A stretch of DNA of 64,000 nt from Sphingomonadaceae bacterium (GTDB lineage Bacteria; Pseudomonadota; Alphaproteobacteria; Sphingomonadales; Sphingomonadaceae). Numbering within the stretch: position 1 is the first letter of the stretch; each line of letters starts with the position of its first letter. The stretch is from NCBI GenBank assembly GCA_947454135.1, contig CANGJI010000004.1, forward strand, positions 26,858-90,857, in the 5' to 3' direction. The notes below the pieces were generated by a model. It ran no database searches and had not been told where the DNA came from. It saw only the letters and a program-made list of their open reading frames with translations. Below, piece after piece: positions 55,015 to 63,456 of the stretch. A program made the translations under genes and the position numbers.

Positions 55015-55171
55015 GGCGGGGCGCTTTCGGCAAGAGGATGCGGTTTGGCCGTCACCATGACAGGTGACACCAGAACGGAAACTCACGAATTTGGGACTGG
55101 CGCGCGATCATGGCTGTTTCAGCCCTGCTGAAACAAAAGCGGCCGCCGTTTCCACGCGAGTGGAAATTACG

Positions 55172-55247
55172 TGGCAGGAGTGGAGGGATTCGAACCCCCG
55201 GCCCTCGGTTTTGGAGACCGATGCTCTACCAGCTGAGCTACACTCCT
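55172..55247 (-). tRNA. tRNA-Trp (anticodon CCA)
   Basis: Read on the minus strand the gene starts AGGAGTGTAGCTCAG and ends with the pairing CACTCCT, discriminator G and encoded CCA. The D arm (GCTC..GAGC), anticodon loop CTCCAAA with a 5-bp stem, and T arm with GGTTCGAATCC are all intact; the anticodon is CCA. It is the tRNA-Trp usually found just before secE. Confidence 0.97.
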
Positions 55248-55311
55248 GTGCCGGAGAAGCGCCCTTAGTGGGTTGACGCAGCCAGCGCAACCAAAGAACA
55301 GTGCTTCAAAG

Positions 55312-56121
55312 ATGTCACGTCACGACACCTCGATCATTCCGCCCGAGCTTCTGCTGCAGGCCTATCGTGCCGGTATCTTCCCGATGTCGGACAGCCGCGA
55401 CGACCCTGAAGTCTATTGGGTCGAGCCGCGGATGCGCGCAATCCTGCCGCTCGATGGCTTCCATCTCTCGCGCAGCCTCGCCCGCACCTTGCGCCGCGGG
55501 CGCTTCCGCGTGACCTGCAACGAAGCCTTCGATGCGGTGATCGATGCCTGCGCCGCGCCGCGCATCGATGCCGAGGATAGCTGGATCAGCCTGCGCATCG
55601 CCGAGAGCTACCGCGAACTCCACCGCCATGGGCATGCCCATTCGATCGAAGTCTGGCAGGGCATTCCCGGGCAGGACGGCACCGGCGCGCCTGAAGTGCT
55701 CGTTGGCGGGCTCTACGGCGTCGGGTTCGACCGGGTGTTCTGCGGCGAAAGCATGTTCAGCAGGGCGAGCGATGCCTCCAAGGTCGCGCTGGCCTGGCTG
55801 GTCGCGGCGCTGCGGCGCGGAGGGGCCCAGTTGCTAGATTGCCAGTTCACCACCTCGCACCTTGTCTCGCTGGGAGCGATCGAAATCACGCAGGCGCGCT
55901 ACCTTGAGATGCTGCAGGCAGCGCTGGGGCCGAGTGCAGGCCCTCAGGCCGGCGGCGAATCGTCAGCCGGGGCAGCGTCCGGCACGGCGGGCGCAGCAGT
56001 GGCTGCCGCTGCTGGCGGCTTGCCCGCAGGCTTTGCCGCGCTGCTCGCCGATGCGGCGGCGGCCGGGCTTTCCTCTTCACCGGGGAACTTCATCGCGCAG
56101 TCCTTGACCCACACGTCATAA
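55312..56121 (+). CDS. aat: Leucyl/phenylalanyl-tRNA-protein transferase
   Basis: The product has 269 residues from ATG 55312. The conserved core (LLQAYRAGIFPMSD, WVEPRMRAILPLD, GGLYGVGFDRVFCGESMFSR, LLDCQFTTSHLVSLGAIEI) spans residues 8-195. It adds Leu or Phe to proteins with N-terminal Lys or Arg, marking them for ClpS-ClpAP degradation. After about residue 205 there is an unusual Ala/Gly/Ser-rich tail of some 60 residues, which lies antisense to the Ala/Pro-rich tail of the DUF2155 gene: a 178-base 3' overlap of convergent genes. A TTG at 55273 is an alternative start. Confidence 0.92.
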   Translation: MSRHDTSIIPPELLLQAYRAGIFPMSDSRDDPEVYWVEPRMRAILPLDGFHLSRSLARTLRRGRFRVTCNEAFDAVIDACAAPRIDAEDSWISLRIAESYRELHRHGHAHSIEVWQGIPGQDGTGAPEVLVGGLYGVGFDRVFCGESMFSRASDASKVALAWLVAALRRGGAQLLDCQFTTSHLVSLGAIEITQARYLEMLQAALGPSAGPQAGGESSAGAASGTAGAAVAAAAGGLPAGFAALLADAAAAGLSSSPGNFIAQSLTHTS

Positions 56122-56579
56122 ACGGGGTGCTCGACCACGTTGAGTGCGGGCGAATTCTTGAACAGCCAGCCCGAAAAGACCTTGTGCCAGGCGAGCTTTT
56201 CCTTGGTCGTCGCGCGCTCCTCGACGAAGAGCTGGACGAATGCGCCGGTCTCCGGCGGGTCTTCCCACGGCGCGGTACGCTCACAGGTGGCGAGCTTGAT
56301 GATCGCATTGCCGATGCGCCGCGATTCGCCGCTCTTCAGCTGGACGATCTGGGTGATGTTGTTGCGCTTGTTGAGGAAGCCGAGCGTGGCGACGCGGTCC
56401 TTGACCGGCGTACCGAACTCGCTCTCGACGACGCCCGAGGCATTCGCTGCCGGCCCCGCGCCCTGGGTCGCCTCGCTGGGCGGCGGCGCTTCGGCGTTCT
56501 TGTTGCCACCGCATGCAGACAGCGCCAGCAAGCCGCCTGCCAAAAGTGGCGTCAGCAGCAGCGGTGCGGTGCGGCGCAT
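55944..56579 (-). CDS. DUF2155 domain lipoprotein
   Basis: A 211-residue protein with lipoprotein signal (lipobox LSAC, Cys23), a variable linker, and a DUF2155 domain (about 65-165; LGFLNKRNNITQIVQLKSGE, then CERTAPWEDPPETGAFVQL, then FSGWLFKNSPALNVVEHPVYDVWVKDC). It should be periplasmic. The family is alphaproteobacterial, of unknown function, and regularly adjoins the NDUFA12 gene, as here with a one-base overlap. The tail after 170 is Ala/Pro low complexity and overlaps aat antisense. Confidence 0.87.
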   Translation of the reverse strand: MRRTAPLLLTPLLAGGLLALSACGGNKNAEAPPPSEATQGAGPAANASGVVESEFGTPVKDRVATLGFLNKRNNITQIVQLKSGESRRIGNAIIKLATCERTAPWEDPPETGAFVQLFVEERATTKEKLAWHKVFSGWLFKNSPALNVVEHPVYDVWVKDCAMKFPGEEESPAAAASASSAAKPAGKPPAAAATAAPAVPDAAPADDSPPA

Positions 56580-56992
56580 CAGCCTTCGGGCGACCAGGCT
56601 TCGTAGTCGCCCGTGGCGCGGGCCCGCTTGCCGCCGCGCTCGAGCGCGCCCTGCGGGCGGTATGCGGCAGAGGTGCCGGTCGCATTGGGCGTGAATTCAG
56701 CTTCCCAGATCCGCGGCGGCGGCAGGTTGCTTTCCGGCACGCCGTCGAAGCTGCCGTGGAGCCAGCCGTGCCATTCGGCAGGGACGCGGCTCGCATCGTT
56801 GGAGCCGTTGTAGATCACCCAGCGCCGTTCACGCCCCGCGAAGGGATGGCCCTTCGGATAGGGCTTGCGCGCGCGGAAGTAGGTGTTGCCCTGCGCGTCC
56901 TGCCCGACCTTCACGCCGTTGCGCGCGCTGTCGAGCATGGTGCCGAAGGTGGCGCCGTCCCACCAGGTGAAGATCTTGCCGAGGATGCTCAT
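56579..56992 (-). CDS. NADH:ubiquinone oxidoreductase NDUFA12-family subunit
   Basis: A 137-residue homologue of the complex I accessory subunit NDUFA12 (B17.2). Seen are the family marks GQDAQGNTYF, RRWVIYNG and DASRVPAEWHGWLH. Alphaproteobacterial complex I carries this subunit at the junction of the peripheral and membrane arms. The nuo operon is not in the window; a separate locus is normal. The stop overlaps the DUF2155 start. Confidence 0.92.
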   Translation of the reverse strand: MSILGKIFTWWDGATFGTMLDSARNGVKVGQDAQGNTYFRARKPYPKGHPFAGRERRWVIYNGSNDASRVPAEWHGWLHGSFDGVPESNLPPPRIWEAEFTPNATGTSAAYRPQGALERGGKRARATGDYEAWSPEG

Positions 56993-57149
56993 GGAAAGCG
57001 CGCTTAGCGTCTGAAAGGGGGGTTGGGCAAGAGGAGGTTCAGTTAGCGGCGGATGGACTGAACCGGCGCGATCTCGCGCGGGCGCTGTCCATCGCCGGAT
57101 TGGGGCGAGCGGTCTCGGCGGGAAGGCCGTGCGCTCGCCCTGCTCGATC

Positions 57150-57665
57150 TCACCAGGTGACGAGATCGCCCGGCTTCATGCCGATTTCCGCTGCACGCCC
57201 GCCGTTCAGTTCGAGCACGCCTGCCGCAGCGCCGTCCGAAGGCAGCGGCGAAAGATCATAGGGCACCGCATTGGCCGCGATATTGAGCACCTTGTGGTCC
57301 GGCCCGATGAAGATGATGTCGAGCGGGATCACCGTGTTCTTCATCCAGAACGCCGAAGGCCGCGGCGGGTCCATCGGGAAGATCATGCCCTCGTCAGCCC
57401 CCATCTCGGTGCGGAACATCAAGCCGCGCTCCTGCTCGCCGGGGGTGGACGCGACCTCGACCTTGAAGGCATGCGGCCCCTTGGCCGTGGTCACGGTCAG
57501 CGGCACGACGGTGAGGCCCGAGATGGGATGGACCGCAAGCTCCGCTGCCGGCGCGGTGGCAGCCGCCCCTTGCGCGCTCGTCGATCCTGCGGCGAGCGGC
57601 GAGCAGCCGACCGCAGCGATCAGCAGCGCGAGACTGGCAGCCCTATTCAAAATCGACTTCTGCAT
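57150..57665 (-). CDS. DUF192 family lipoprotein
   Basis: The product has 171 residues from ATG 57665, with a lipoprotein-type signal (lipobox AVGC) and a DUF192 domain (about 60-165): EVASTPGEQERGLMFRTEMGADEGMIF, then AFWMKNTVIPLDIIFI, and NIAANAVPYD. The family is widespread and of unknown function; it should be periplasmic. The start lies inside the 3' end of recX (23-base overlap), so it is likely translated from the same message. Confidence 0.85.
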   Translation of the reverse strand: MQKSILNRAASLALLIAAVGCSPLAAGSTSAQGAAATAPAAELAVHPISGLTVVPLTVTTAKGPHAFKVEVASTPGEQERGLMFRTEMGADEGMIFPMDPPRPSAFWMKNTVIPLDIIFIGPDHKVLNIAANAVPYDLSPLPSDGAAAGVLELNGGRAAEIGMKPGDLVTW

Positions 57666-58239
57666 TCTCGTCAGCCCATTCCTCGAGGTCATCAAGATCC
57701 CGCGCATCCATCACCCGGCGCACATGGTCAAGCCCGTGTCCCGCGCGAAGGTAGGCCGCCAGATGCTTGCGGCGCATGGCAGGATCAAGACAGGGTTCAC
57801 CTGAATAGGGCCAGAACCGCTTGCGCCGCGCGAAAGCGAGCACGGCATGGCGCCGCTCGGTCTCGCTGCCGCGCGCAGCCGCGCGCAGGCCTTGGGCGAT
57901 GCCGTCATGATCCAGTGCGCTGTCGATCCGCCGCGCGCCATAACCGCGCCGCCTCAGGCCCTCGCCCTTGGCGGCGGCATAAGCGGCATCATCGAGATAG
58001 CGCCGCTCCGCCATGCGCGCGATGATGGCGGGGACGTCCGGCGGTATCTCCTCCGCCCAGCCGCGTTCGCGCAGCTTGCGCTTGAGATAAGCGGCCAGCC
58101 GCCCCGAACTCGTCGCGAAACGCGCCACATAGGTCAGCGCCAGCGCATCGAGCGCGGCCTTATCCAACGGAGGAAGCGGGGTTTTTTGGCGCGTCCCTGC
58201 GGTTCGGCCCGACGCGCGCCCAGAACTCGTAAACGCCAT
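57643..58239 (-). CDS. recX: Regulatory protein RecX
   Basis: A 198-residue RecX with three-helix repeats: ALTYVARFATSSGRLAAYLKRKL, ERRYLDDAAYAAAKGEGLRRRGYGARRI and the C-terminal HAVLAFARRKRFWPYS. RecX caps or inhibits RecA filaments in DNA repair. The start is placed at ATG 58239. recA is not adjacent, which is common in sphingomonads. It is divergent from the fatty-acyl-AMP ligase gene. Confidence 0.88.
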   Translation of the reverse strand: MAFTSSGRASGRTAGTRQKTPLPPLDKAALDALALTYVARFATSSGRLAAYLKRKLRERGWAEEIPPDVPAIIARMAERRYLDDAAYAAAKGEGLRRRGYGARRIDSALDHDGIAQGLRAAARGSETERRHAVLAFARRKRFWPYSGEPCLDPAMRRKHLAAYLRAGHGLDHVRRVMDARDLDDLEEWADENAEVDFE

Positions 58240-58356
58240 GCCACATTCGTGCCACAGTCCCGCGTAAATGGAAACATCCCGCAATTTGCTGCGGAGACAG
58301 AACAGGCCGTTTGGGCCCCTTTCGAGATCAACCCAGAACTATAAACGGGGTAACGC

Positions 58357-60114
58357 ATGACTGTCCTGGACGCCGCCGCCAAGGCCGCGCTCGTTCCCAC
58401 GCCCAACGACGATGGGCGTCCGCGTCGGTTCGCCGATTTCGACACATTCTGCGAAGCGCTCGATTTCGCCGCACAGGGCCCCTGCGGGCTCAACTTCCAT
58501 GATGCGCGCGGCACGCTCGCGCACGTCTATCCCTATTCCGAGCTGCGCACCGATGCGCTGGTTGCCGCGCAGCGCCTGATCGCGATGGGCATCCAGCCGG
58601 GTGACCGCATTGCCTTGATCGCCGAGACGGGCGCCGATTTCGCCGCGCTGTTCTGCGGCGCGATGTATGCCGGCGCCTGGCCGGTGCCGCTGCCGCTGCC
58701 GACCAGCTTCGGCGGCAAGGACAACTACATCGAACAGCTGGCGGTGCAGATCACCAGCTCCGACCCGGCGATGCTGCTCTATCCGGATGAAATCGCCGCG
58801 ATCTGCGCCGCTGCGGCAGAGCGCTGCGGCTGCAAGGGCCTCACCTGGCAGGAATTCGCAGCAGCGGCAGAGCCTGCCGACGCCGCGCTCCCGACCCCTG
58901 ATCCGGACGCGATTTCCTATCTCCAGTATTCCAGCGGCTCCACGCGCTTCCCGCACGGCGTCGCCGTCACCCACCGGGCCCTGATGTCTAACCTTGCCGG
59001 CCATTCGCACGGCATGAAGTTCCAGCCCGGCGACCGCGCGATCAGCTGGCTGCCGTGGTATCACGACATGGGACTGGTCGGCTGCTTCCTCTCGCTCATC
59101 GCCAACCAGGTTTCGGCCGATTACCTCAAGACCGAGGACTTCGCGCGCCGTCCGCTGGCGTGGCTGGATCTGATCAGCCGCAACAAGGGCACCTCGATGT
59201 CCTACTCGCCCACCTTCGGCTATGACATCTGCGCCCGCCGCATCTCCAGCCAGAGCAACGTGGCCGAACGTTTCGACCTCTCGCGCTGGCGCGTCGCCGG
59301 CAACGGGGCGGACATGATCCGGCCCGACGTGATGCAGAGCTTCGTCAACGCATTCGCCGATGCAGGCTTCAAGGCAAGCGCCTTCCTGCCGAGCTATGGG
59401 CTGGCCGAGGCGACCCTTGCAGTCACGCTGATGCCGCCGGGCGAAGGCATTCGCGTCGAACTCGTCGAGGAAGAGCGCCTCTCCGGCACGCCCCGGGATC
59501 TGTCCCGCCCTGCCCGCTACCGCGCCATCGTCAATTGCGGCAAGGCCGTGCGCGGCATGGAACTGGAAGTGCGCGGCGAGCATGGCGAACCGCTCGCCCA
59601 CCACCATATCGGCAAGGTGTGGTGCCGCGGCTCGTCGGTCATGCACTCCTACTTCCGTGATCCGGAAGCGACCGAGGCCTGCATGGTCGATGGCTGGCTC
59701 GATACCGGCGACATGGGCTACCTCAATGAGGAGGGCTACCTGTTCATCGTCGGCCGGGCGAAGGACATGATCATCATCAACGGCAAGAACCACTGGCCGC
59801 AGGACATCGAATGGGCCGTGGAGCAGCTGCCCGGCTTCCACCAGGGCGACATCGCGGCGTTCTCGGTCGAGACCGAAAACGGTGAGGAAACCCCGGCGGT
59901 GCTGGTCCACTGCCGCGTCTCCGACCCCGAAGAGCGCGTGAAGCTGCGCGACGCGATCCGCGACAAGGTGCGCGCAATCACCGGCATGAACTGCGTGATC
60001 GAACTCGTGCCCCCGCGCACGCTGCCGCGCACAAGCTCGGGCAAGCTCAGCCGCGCGAAGGCGAAGAAGCTGTACCTCACCGGAGAGATCGAGCCTTACA
60101 GCCTGGCGGCTTGA
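58357..60114 (+). CDS. Fatty-acyl-AMP ligase-type (FAAL) acyl-activating enzyme
   Basis: A 585-residue ANL-superfamily enzyme of the FAAL group: YLQYSSGSTRFPHGV (P-loop with SGST), SWLPWYHDMGLVG, the PSYGLAEATLAV motif, DTGDMGYLNEEGYLFIVGRAKDMIIINGKN hinge region, and the C-terminal lysine motif TSSGKLSR. FAALs make acyl-adenylates and pass them to an acyl carrier protein for lipid or polyketide synthesis, not to CoA. No ACP, PKS or serine palmitoyltransferase gene is adjacent, so it acts in trans. A role in sphingolipid or other special lipid synthesis is possible but not shown here. Confidence 0.87.
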   Translation: MTVLDAAAKAALVPTPNDDGRPRRFADFDTFCEALDFAAQGPCGLNFHDARGTLAHVYPYSELRTDALVAAQRLIAMGIQPGDRIALIAETGADFAALFCGAMYAGAWPVPLPLPTSFGGKDNYIEQLAVQITSSDPAMLLYPDEIAAICAAAAERCGCKGLTWQEFAAAAEPADAALPTPDPDAISYLQYSSGSTRFPHGVAVTHRALMSNLAGHSHGMKFQPGDRAISWLPWYHDMGLVGCFLSLIANQVSADYLKTEDFARRPLAWLDLISRNKGTSMSYSPTFGYDICARRISSQSNVAERFDLSRWRVAGNGADMIRPDVMQSFVNAFADAGFKASAFLPSYGLAEATLAVTLMPPGEGIRVELVEEERLSGTPRDLSRPARYRAIVNCGKAVRGMELEVRGEHGEPLAHHHIGKVWCRGSSVMHSYFRDPEATEACMVDGWLDTGDMGYLNEEGYLFIVGRAKDMIIINGKNHWPQDIEWAVEQLPGFHQGDIAAFSVETENGEETPAVLVHCRVSDPEERVKLRDAIRDKVRAITGMNCVIELVPPRTLPRTSSGKLSRAKAKKLYLTGEIEPYSLAA

Positions 60115-60196
60115 GGCCCATCACCTCGTCACATCACCTCGTCATTGCGGACACAGCGACGCAATGGCGAGGTCTGGTGGATGCACGATCGGCGCC

Positions 60197-60502
60197 CTAG
60201 CCGACCAGCTTCTCGCCCTTTTCGCGCACCGCGCTCTCGATCATCCGCCGCGCGAAGCCAGCGCCGGTGGGGATCTCCACTTCGAAATCGAGCGAGGCGT
60301 CCGTTATGGTGGCGCTGCAGGGGATCGTGTAGCCCATGGCGTTGACGACGACATCGAGCGTGTCCTCGTCGGCCCAGCTGGTTTCCACCGTGGCAAGGCT
60401 GCCGAGCATGCCTCTGGCCTTGTCCTCCGCCTGCCCCAGCCGCGCGGAAATGCGGCGGCGCAGTTCGTCCTTGCCGAGCGTGTGGGGGATCGAGACGCGC
60501 AT
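60197..60502 (-). CDS. Polyhydroxyalkanoic acid system family protein
   Basis: A 101-residue protein of the PHA_gran_rgn family (MRVSIPHTLGKDELRRRI at the start, SWADEDTLDVVVNAMGYTI in the middle). Members are small alpha/beta proteins linked with PHA granules by early annotation; biochemical evidence is thin. The start overlaps the XpaC-like stop by one base, so it is the third gene of a telA-xpaC transcription unit. An acetoacetyl-CoA reductase elsewhere in the window is the only other sign of PHA metabolism. Confidence 0.82.
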   Translation of the reverse strand: MRVSIPHTLGKDELRRRISARLGQAEDKARGMLGSLATVETSWADEDTLDVVVNAMGYTIPCSATITDASLDFEVEIPTGAGFARRMIESAVREKGEKLVG

Positions 60503-61272
60503 CAGTTCTCAGCCTTGGGGGCGACAAGCTGGGGCGCGGATTGCTCCAGTCCGTCTCCGTACTTGTAATCGAGGAACCGCCCGCGCACGGCGAGGGCATC
60601 GAGATCGCCCGCGGCGAGCTGGCGGGTGACAGCATCGATTTCGGCGCTGATCTTGCCGAGCCCATCGGTCAATTGCTGATCGGCGGTGCGCCCGTCGCGC
60701 TGCTCACGGCGCAGGTTTGCCGGGATGCGGCGATAGCTCTCGACCATGCCGGGCAGATGCTCACCCACCAGCTTGCGCACTTCGGCAACGGCGGGTTCAG
60801 CAGGATCGACGCCTTCAAGCTGGAGGCCGAGGCCATCGAGCTGGACGCCGATCTGGTCGATCAGGTTCACCGCGGGGGCCGGCAGCGCAGGGCGCTGGGC
60901 TTCGAGCCACAGCTCGGTCCGCGCGACCATGGAGCGGACATCGCCGCGATTGAGCATGCCGAGTTCGGGCACTTTCATGCGCGGGAAAGTGCCCAGCAGG
61001 GCAAGCGCGGCAACAATGGCAAAGAAGGTGATGACGATGCCGGTGAAGCCGATCCCGTCGATCACGAGGCCGGTGACAAGCGCGGCGAACAGGATGCCCA
61101 TCACCGCAAAGGCCATGCGCGCGGCCTTGCGCGCGATGTGCAGGCGCTTGAGCTCGGCCGAACGCCGCCCGATGGACTTGCCTCCCACGCGGCGCCCGCC
61201 GGCCTGCTGGCGCTGCAGGCTGGCACGCGCTTCGGCGAGGATGCGGCTGCTGTCGCTCGCAGATTCCGCCAT
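60502..61272 (-). CDS. XpaC-like membrane protein
   Basis: A 256-residue protein with a basic N-terminal region, two adjacent membrane helices (about 55-72 and 75-95) and a helical C-terminal cytoplasmic domain with coiled-coil tendency. The layout and its position next to telA match the XpaC family (named from 5-bromo-4-chloroindolyl phosphate hydrolysis), whose true role is unknown. Sequence similarity seen by eye is modest, so context carries much of the call. It begins seven bases after the telA stop. Confidence 0.65.
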   Translation of the reverse strand: MAESASDSSRILAEARASLQRQQAGGRRVGGKSIGRRSAELKRLHIARKAARMAFAVMGILFAALVTGLVIDGIGFTGIVITFFAIVAALALLGTFPRMKVPELGMLNRGDVRSMVARTELWLEAQRPALPAPAVNLIDQIGVQLDGLGLQLEGVDPAEPAVAEVRKLVGEHLPGMVESYRRIPANLRREQRDGRTADQQLTDGLGKISAEIDAVTRQLAAGDLDALAVRGRFLDYKYGDGLEQSAPQLVAPKAEN

Positions 61273-61279
61273 TGGCAGG

Positions 61280-62485
61280 TCAGCCCTCCAGGCTCAGCAG
61301 CGGCGAAGTGGCGTCACCCTCCAGCTTGGCCTGCGAAGCGCCCTCTGCCCGCGCGATATAGCCCTTGGACTTCTCGACCTCGCCCGAGAGCGTGTCGACC
61401 GTCTGCTTCATCGCATCGAGCGCCTTGAGCTTGAAGGTGTCGATCGTGTCCATCGTCTCGTAGATATTCTGGAACGCGCGCTGGAGGGTTTCCAGCGGGA
61501 TCGTGGACGAAGCGGCCATCTCGTGGATCTTGCCGGTCTGTTCGCGCAGCAGCTTGCCGGTGGAATCGATGATGTTCGCGGTGGTCGTGTTGAGCGCGGT
61601 GATCTGCGAGAGGACAAGGCGCTGGTTGGTCATCGCCTGCGCGACGGTAACAGCGGTGCGCAGCGCGGCAACCGTGGTCGTCCCGGCACGGTCGACGCCC
61701 TTGACCAGTTCGACGTTGTTCTTCTTGACCAGATCGAGCGCGAGGTAGCCCTGCACCGTGACGGCCATCTGGGTCAGCAGGTCCTGGGTGCGCTGGCGCG
61801 TGTAGAACAATGCAGACTCGCGGATCGCCTTGGCCTTGGCCGGATCGGTATGATCAAGGTCGTTGGCGGCATCTTCCAGCTTCTGATCGAGCACCTTGGA
61901 GATGTGGATCATCTGCTCGAGGTTGCCCATCGCCTCCCACAGCTTGCCCCGCTCCACATCGATCGCGGCGTTATCCATCAGGAGCTCATCCTTGCCCGAG
62001 GCGAGACGGTCGAGGATCGCCTTGATGTGGCCTTGCGAGGACTGATAGCTGTCGAAATAGGTCTTCAGCTTGTTGCCGAAGGGGATGATGCCGAGGATCT
62101 TGCGCGGGGCAGAAAGATTGCCCTGGCGGCCCGGATCGAGCTCTTCCACCGTGCGGCGCAACGCGGCGAGATCGGCGCCGACGCCCGAATCCTTGTCCAT
62201 CGCGCGCACCGGCCGATCGAGGAAGCGGTTCGACATGCCAGCAGCCGCCGCGATCTCCTTGCGGCCCATGTTGGACAGCTGATCGACGCGCTTGCCGAAT
62301 TCCGGGCTCGCCGCATCCTGCGCGACGAGATCGGCGACAAACGCCTCGGCGCGCGCTTCGAGCTTCGACTTGGTATCGTCTGCCACCGGCACGAGGCCGG
62401 CAGCCTGCGTGGGTGCAACCACCGGCACCGGCTCGGGCGGGGTGAGGGTGATCGGGGCAATGGTATCGGTCGAATTGCTGGCCAT
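61280..62485 (-). CDS. TelA-like toxic anion resistance family protein
   Basis: A 401-residue, helix-rich cytoplasmic protein of the TelA family (FGNKLKTYFDSYQSSQGHI, then MAVTVQGYLALDLVKKNNVELVKGVDRAGTTTVAAL and TANIIDSTGKLL). The family was tied to tellurite resistance on plasmids and later to envelope stress; its biochemical role is unknown. Pairing with XpaC recurs in bacteria from Bacillus to proteobacteria. ATG 62485 is chosen; ATG 62500 is also in frame, and an open frame runs on to 63205 across the divergent dehydrogenase gene without support. Confidence 0.87.
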   Translation of the reverse strand: MASNSTDTIAPITLTPPEPVPVVAPTQAAGLVPVADDTKSKLEARAEAFVADLVAQDAASPEFGKRVDQLSNMGRKEIAAAAGMSNRFLDRPVRAMDKDSGVGADLAALRRTVEELDPGRQGNLSAPRKILGIIPFGNKLKTYFDSYQSSQGHIKAILDRLASGKDELLMDNAAIDVERGKLWEAMGNLEQMIHISKVLDQKLEDAANDLDHTDPAKAKAIRESALFYTRQRTQDLLTQMAVTVQGYLALDLVKKNNVELVKGVDRAGTTTVAALRTAVTVAQAMTNQRLVLSQITALNTTTANIIDSTGKLLREQTGKIHEMAASSTIPLETLQRAFQNIYETMDTIDTFKLKALDAMKQTVDTLSGEVEKSKGYIARAEGASQAKLEGDATSPLLSLEG

Positions 62486-62644
62486 GGCTTCGCGTCTCAT
62501 TCCCGTGTTGGGCCTATGGGGAGGCAATGTGGCGTGCCGGGGGCCGCTTCGCAAGCTGTATTGGCAAGATAATACAGCACATGCCTGCGCATCTGCCTCT
62601 TGGGCCTGCTCGACAGGGCCGGCCAGGAGGGCCAAGCGAAAAGC

Positions 62645-63376
62645 ATGACACCAACCTCCCCTCTCATGCGCTGCGCGGTGTTCGGCGCTTCTGGCGGCAT
62701 TGGCCGGGCGCTGGCGGAGGCGCTGGCCGCACGTGATGACGTGGGGGAAGTATACGCCGGATCGCGCAGCGGCGCCGGGCCGGGCGGAGGCAAGCTGCGC
62801 TCGTCCGCGTTCGATCTGACGGACGAGGCCAGCATCGCTGCCGCCTGCGCGGAGATCGGCAGCCCGCTCGATCTGATCATCGTGGCGAGCGGCCGGCTGA
62901 CCCGCGCGGACGGGACCGGGCCCGAGAAATCGTACCGTGCGCTGAGCGCAGAAGGCATGGCCGAACTCTTTGCGGTGAACGCCATCGGCCCCGCACTGAT
63001 CGCCAAACATGCGCTGCCGCTGCTGCGGCGGGACGGGCGAGCGGTGTTTGCAGCGCTTTCGGCGCGGGTCGGCTCGATTGCGGACAATCGGCTGGGCGGC
63101 TGGCATGCCTATCGCGCCAGCAAGGCAGCGCTCAACATGCTGGTGAAGAACCTCGCGCTCGAACTGGCGCGCACGCATCCGCAGTCCATCGCGGTGACGC
63201 TGCATCCGGGGACGGTCGACACCACACTTTCCGCCCCCTTCCAGCGCGGCGTGGCCGAGGGGAAGCTGTTCACGCCGGCATTTTCAGCCGAAGCGCTGCT
63301 GGGGGTGCTGGACGGCCTGACCCCGGCGGACAGCGGCGGGCTCTATGCGTGGGACGGGGCGCGGTTGCCGTTCTGA
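62645..63376 (+). CDS. Short-chain dehydrogenase/reductase (CsgA/C-factor-like)
   Basis: A 243-residue SDR with cofactor motif FGASGGIGRALAEAL, the catalytic Ser region (AALSARVGSI) and YRASKAALNM holding the Tyr and Lys. The second strand lacks the usual NADP-binding basic pair, so NAD preference cannot be decided. It resembles the C-signal (CsgA-like) SDRs, which have no agreed substrate. ATG 62645 is chosen; ATG 62666 (starting directly at the Rossmann strand) is possible. It is divergent from the telA gene with 160 bases between. Confidence 0.85.
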   Translation: MTPTSPLMRCAVFGASGGIGRALAEALAARDDVGEVYAGSRSGAGPGGGKLRSSAFDLTDEASIAAACAEIGSPLDLIIVASGRLTRADGTGPEKSYRALSAEGMAELFAVNAIGPALIAKHALPLLRRDGRAVFAALSARVGSIADNRLGGWHAYRASKAALNMLVKNLALELARTHPQSIAVTLHPGTVDTTLSAPFQRGVAEGKLFTPAFSAEALLGVLDGLTPADSGGLYAWDGARLPF

Positions 63377-63456
63377 GCGACGGACCTGTTCGTCCTTCCC
63401 GCTCAGGCCTTCGGCCCCCTTCTGACACCTCGTCATTCCAGCCCAGACTGTCCCAC

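Noticed and set aside
53816..55033. Alternative minus-strand frame of about 405 codons across the alcohol dehydrogenase
   Set aside because: The other frame has both zinc sites and the Rossmann motif; this one is Arg-rich noise.
60746..62572. Plus-strand frame of about 608 codons across the XpaC- and TelA-like genes
   Set aside because: Arg/Leu-rich shadow of the two minus-strand genes.
62486..63205. Upstream extension of the TelA-like frame by 240 codons
   Set aside because: It overlaps the divergent dehydrogenase completely and family length supports the ATG at 62485.
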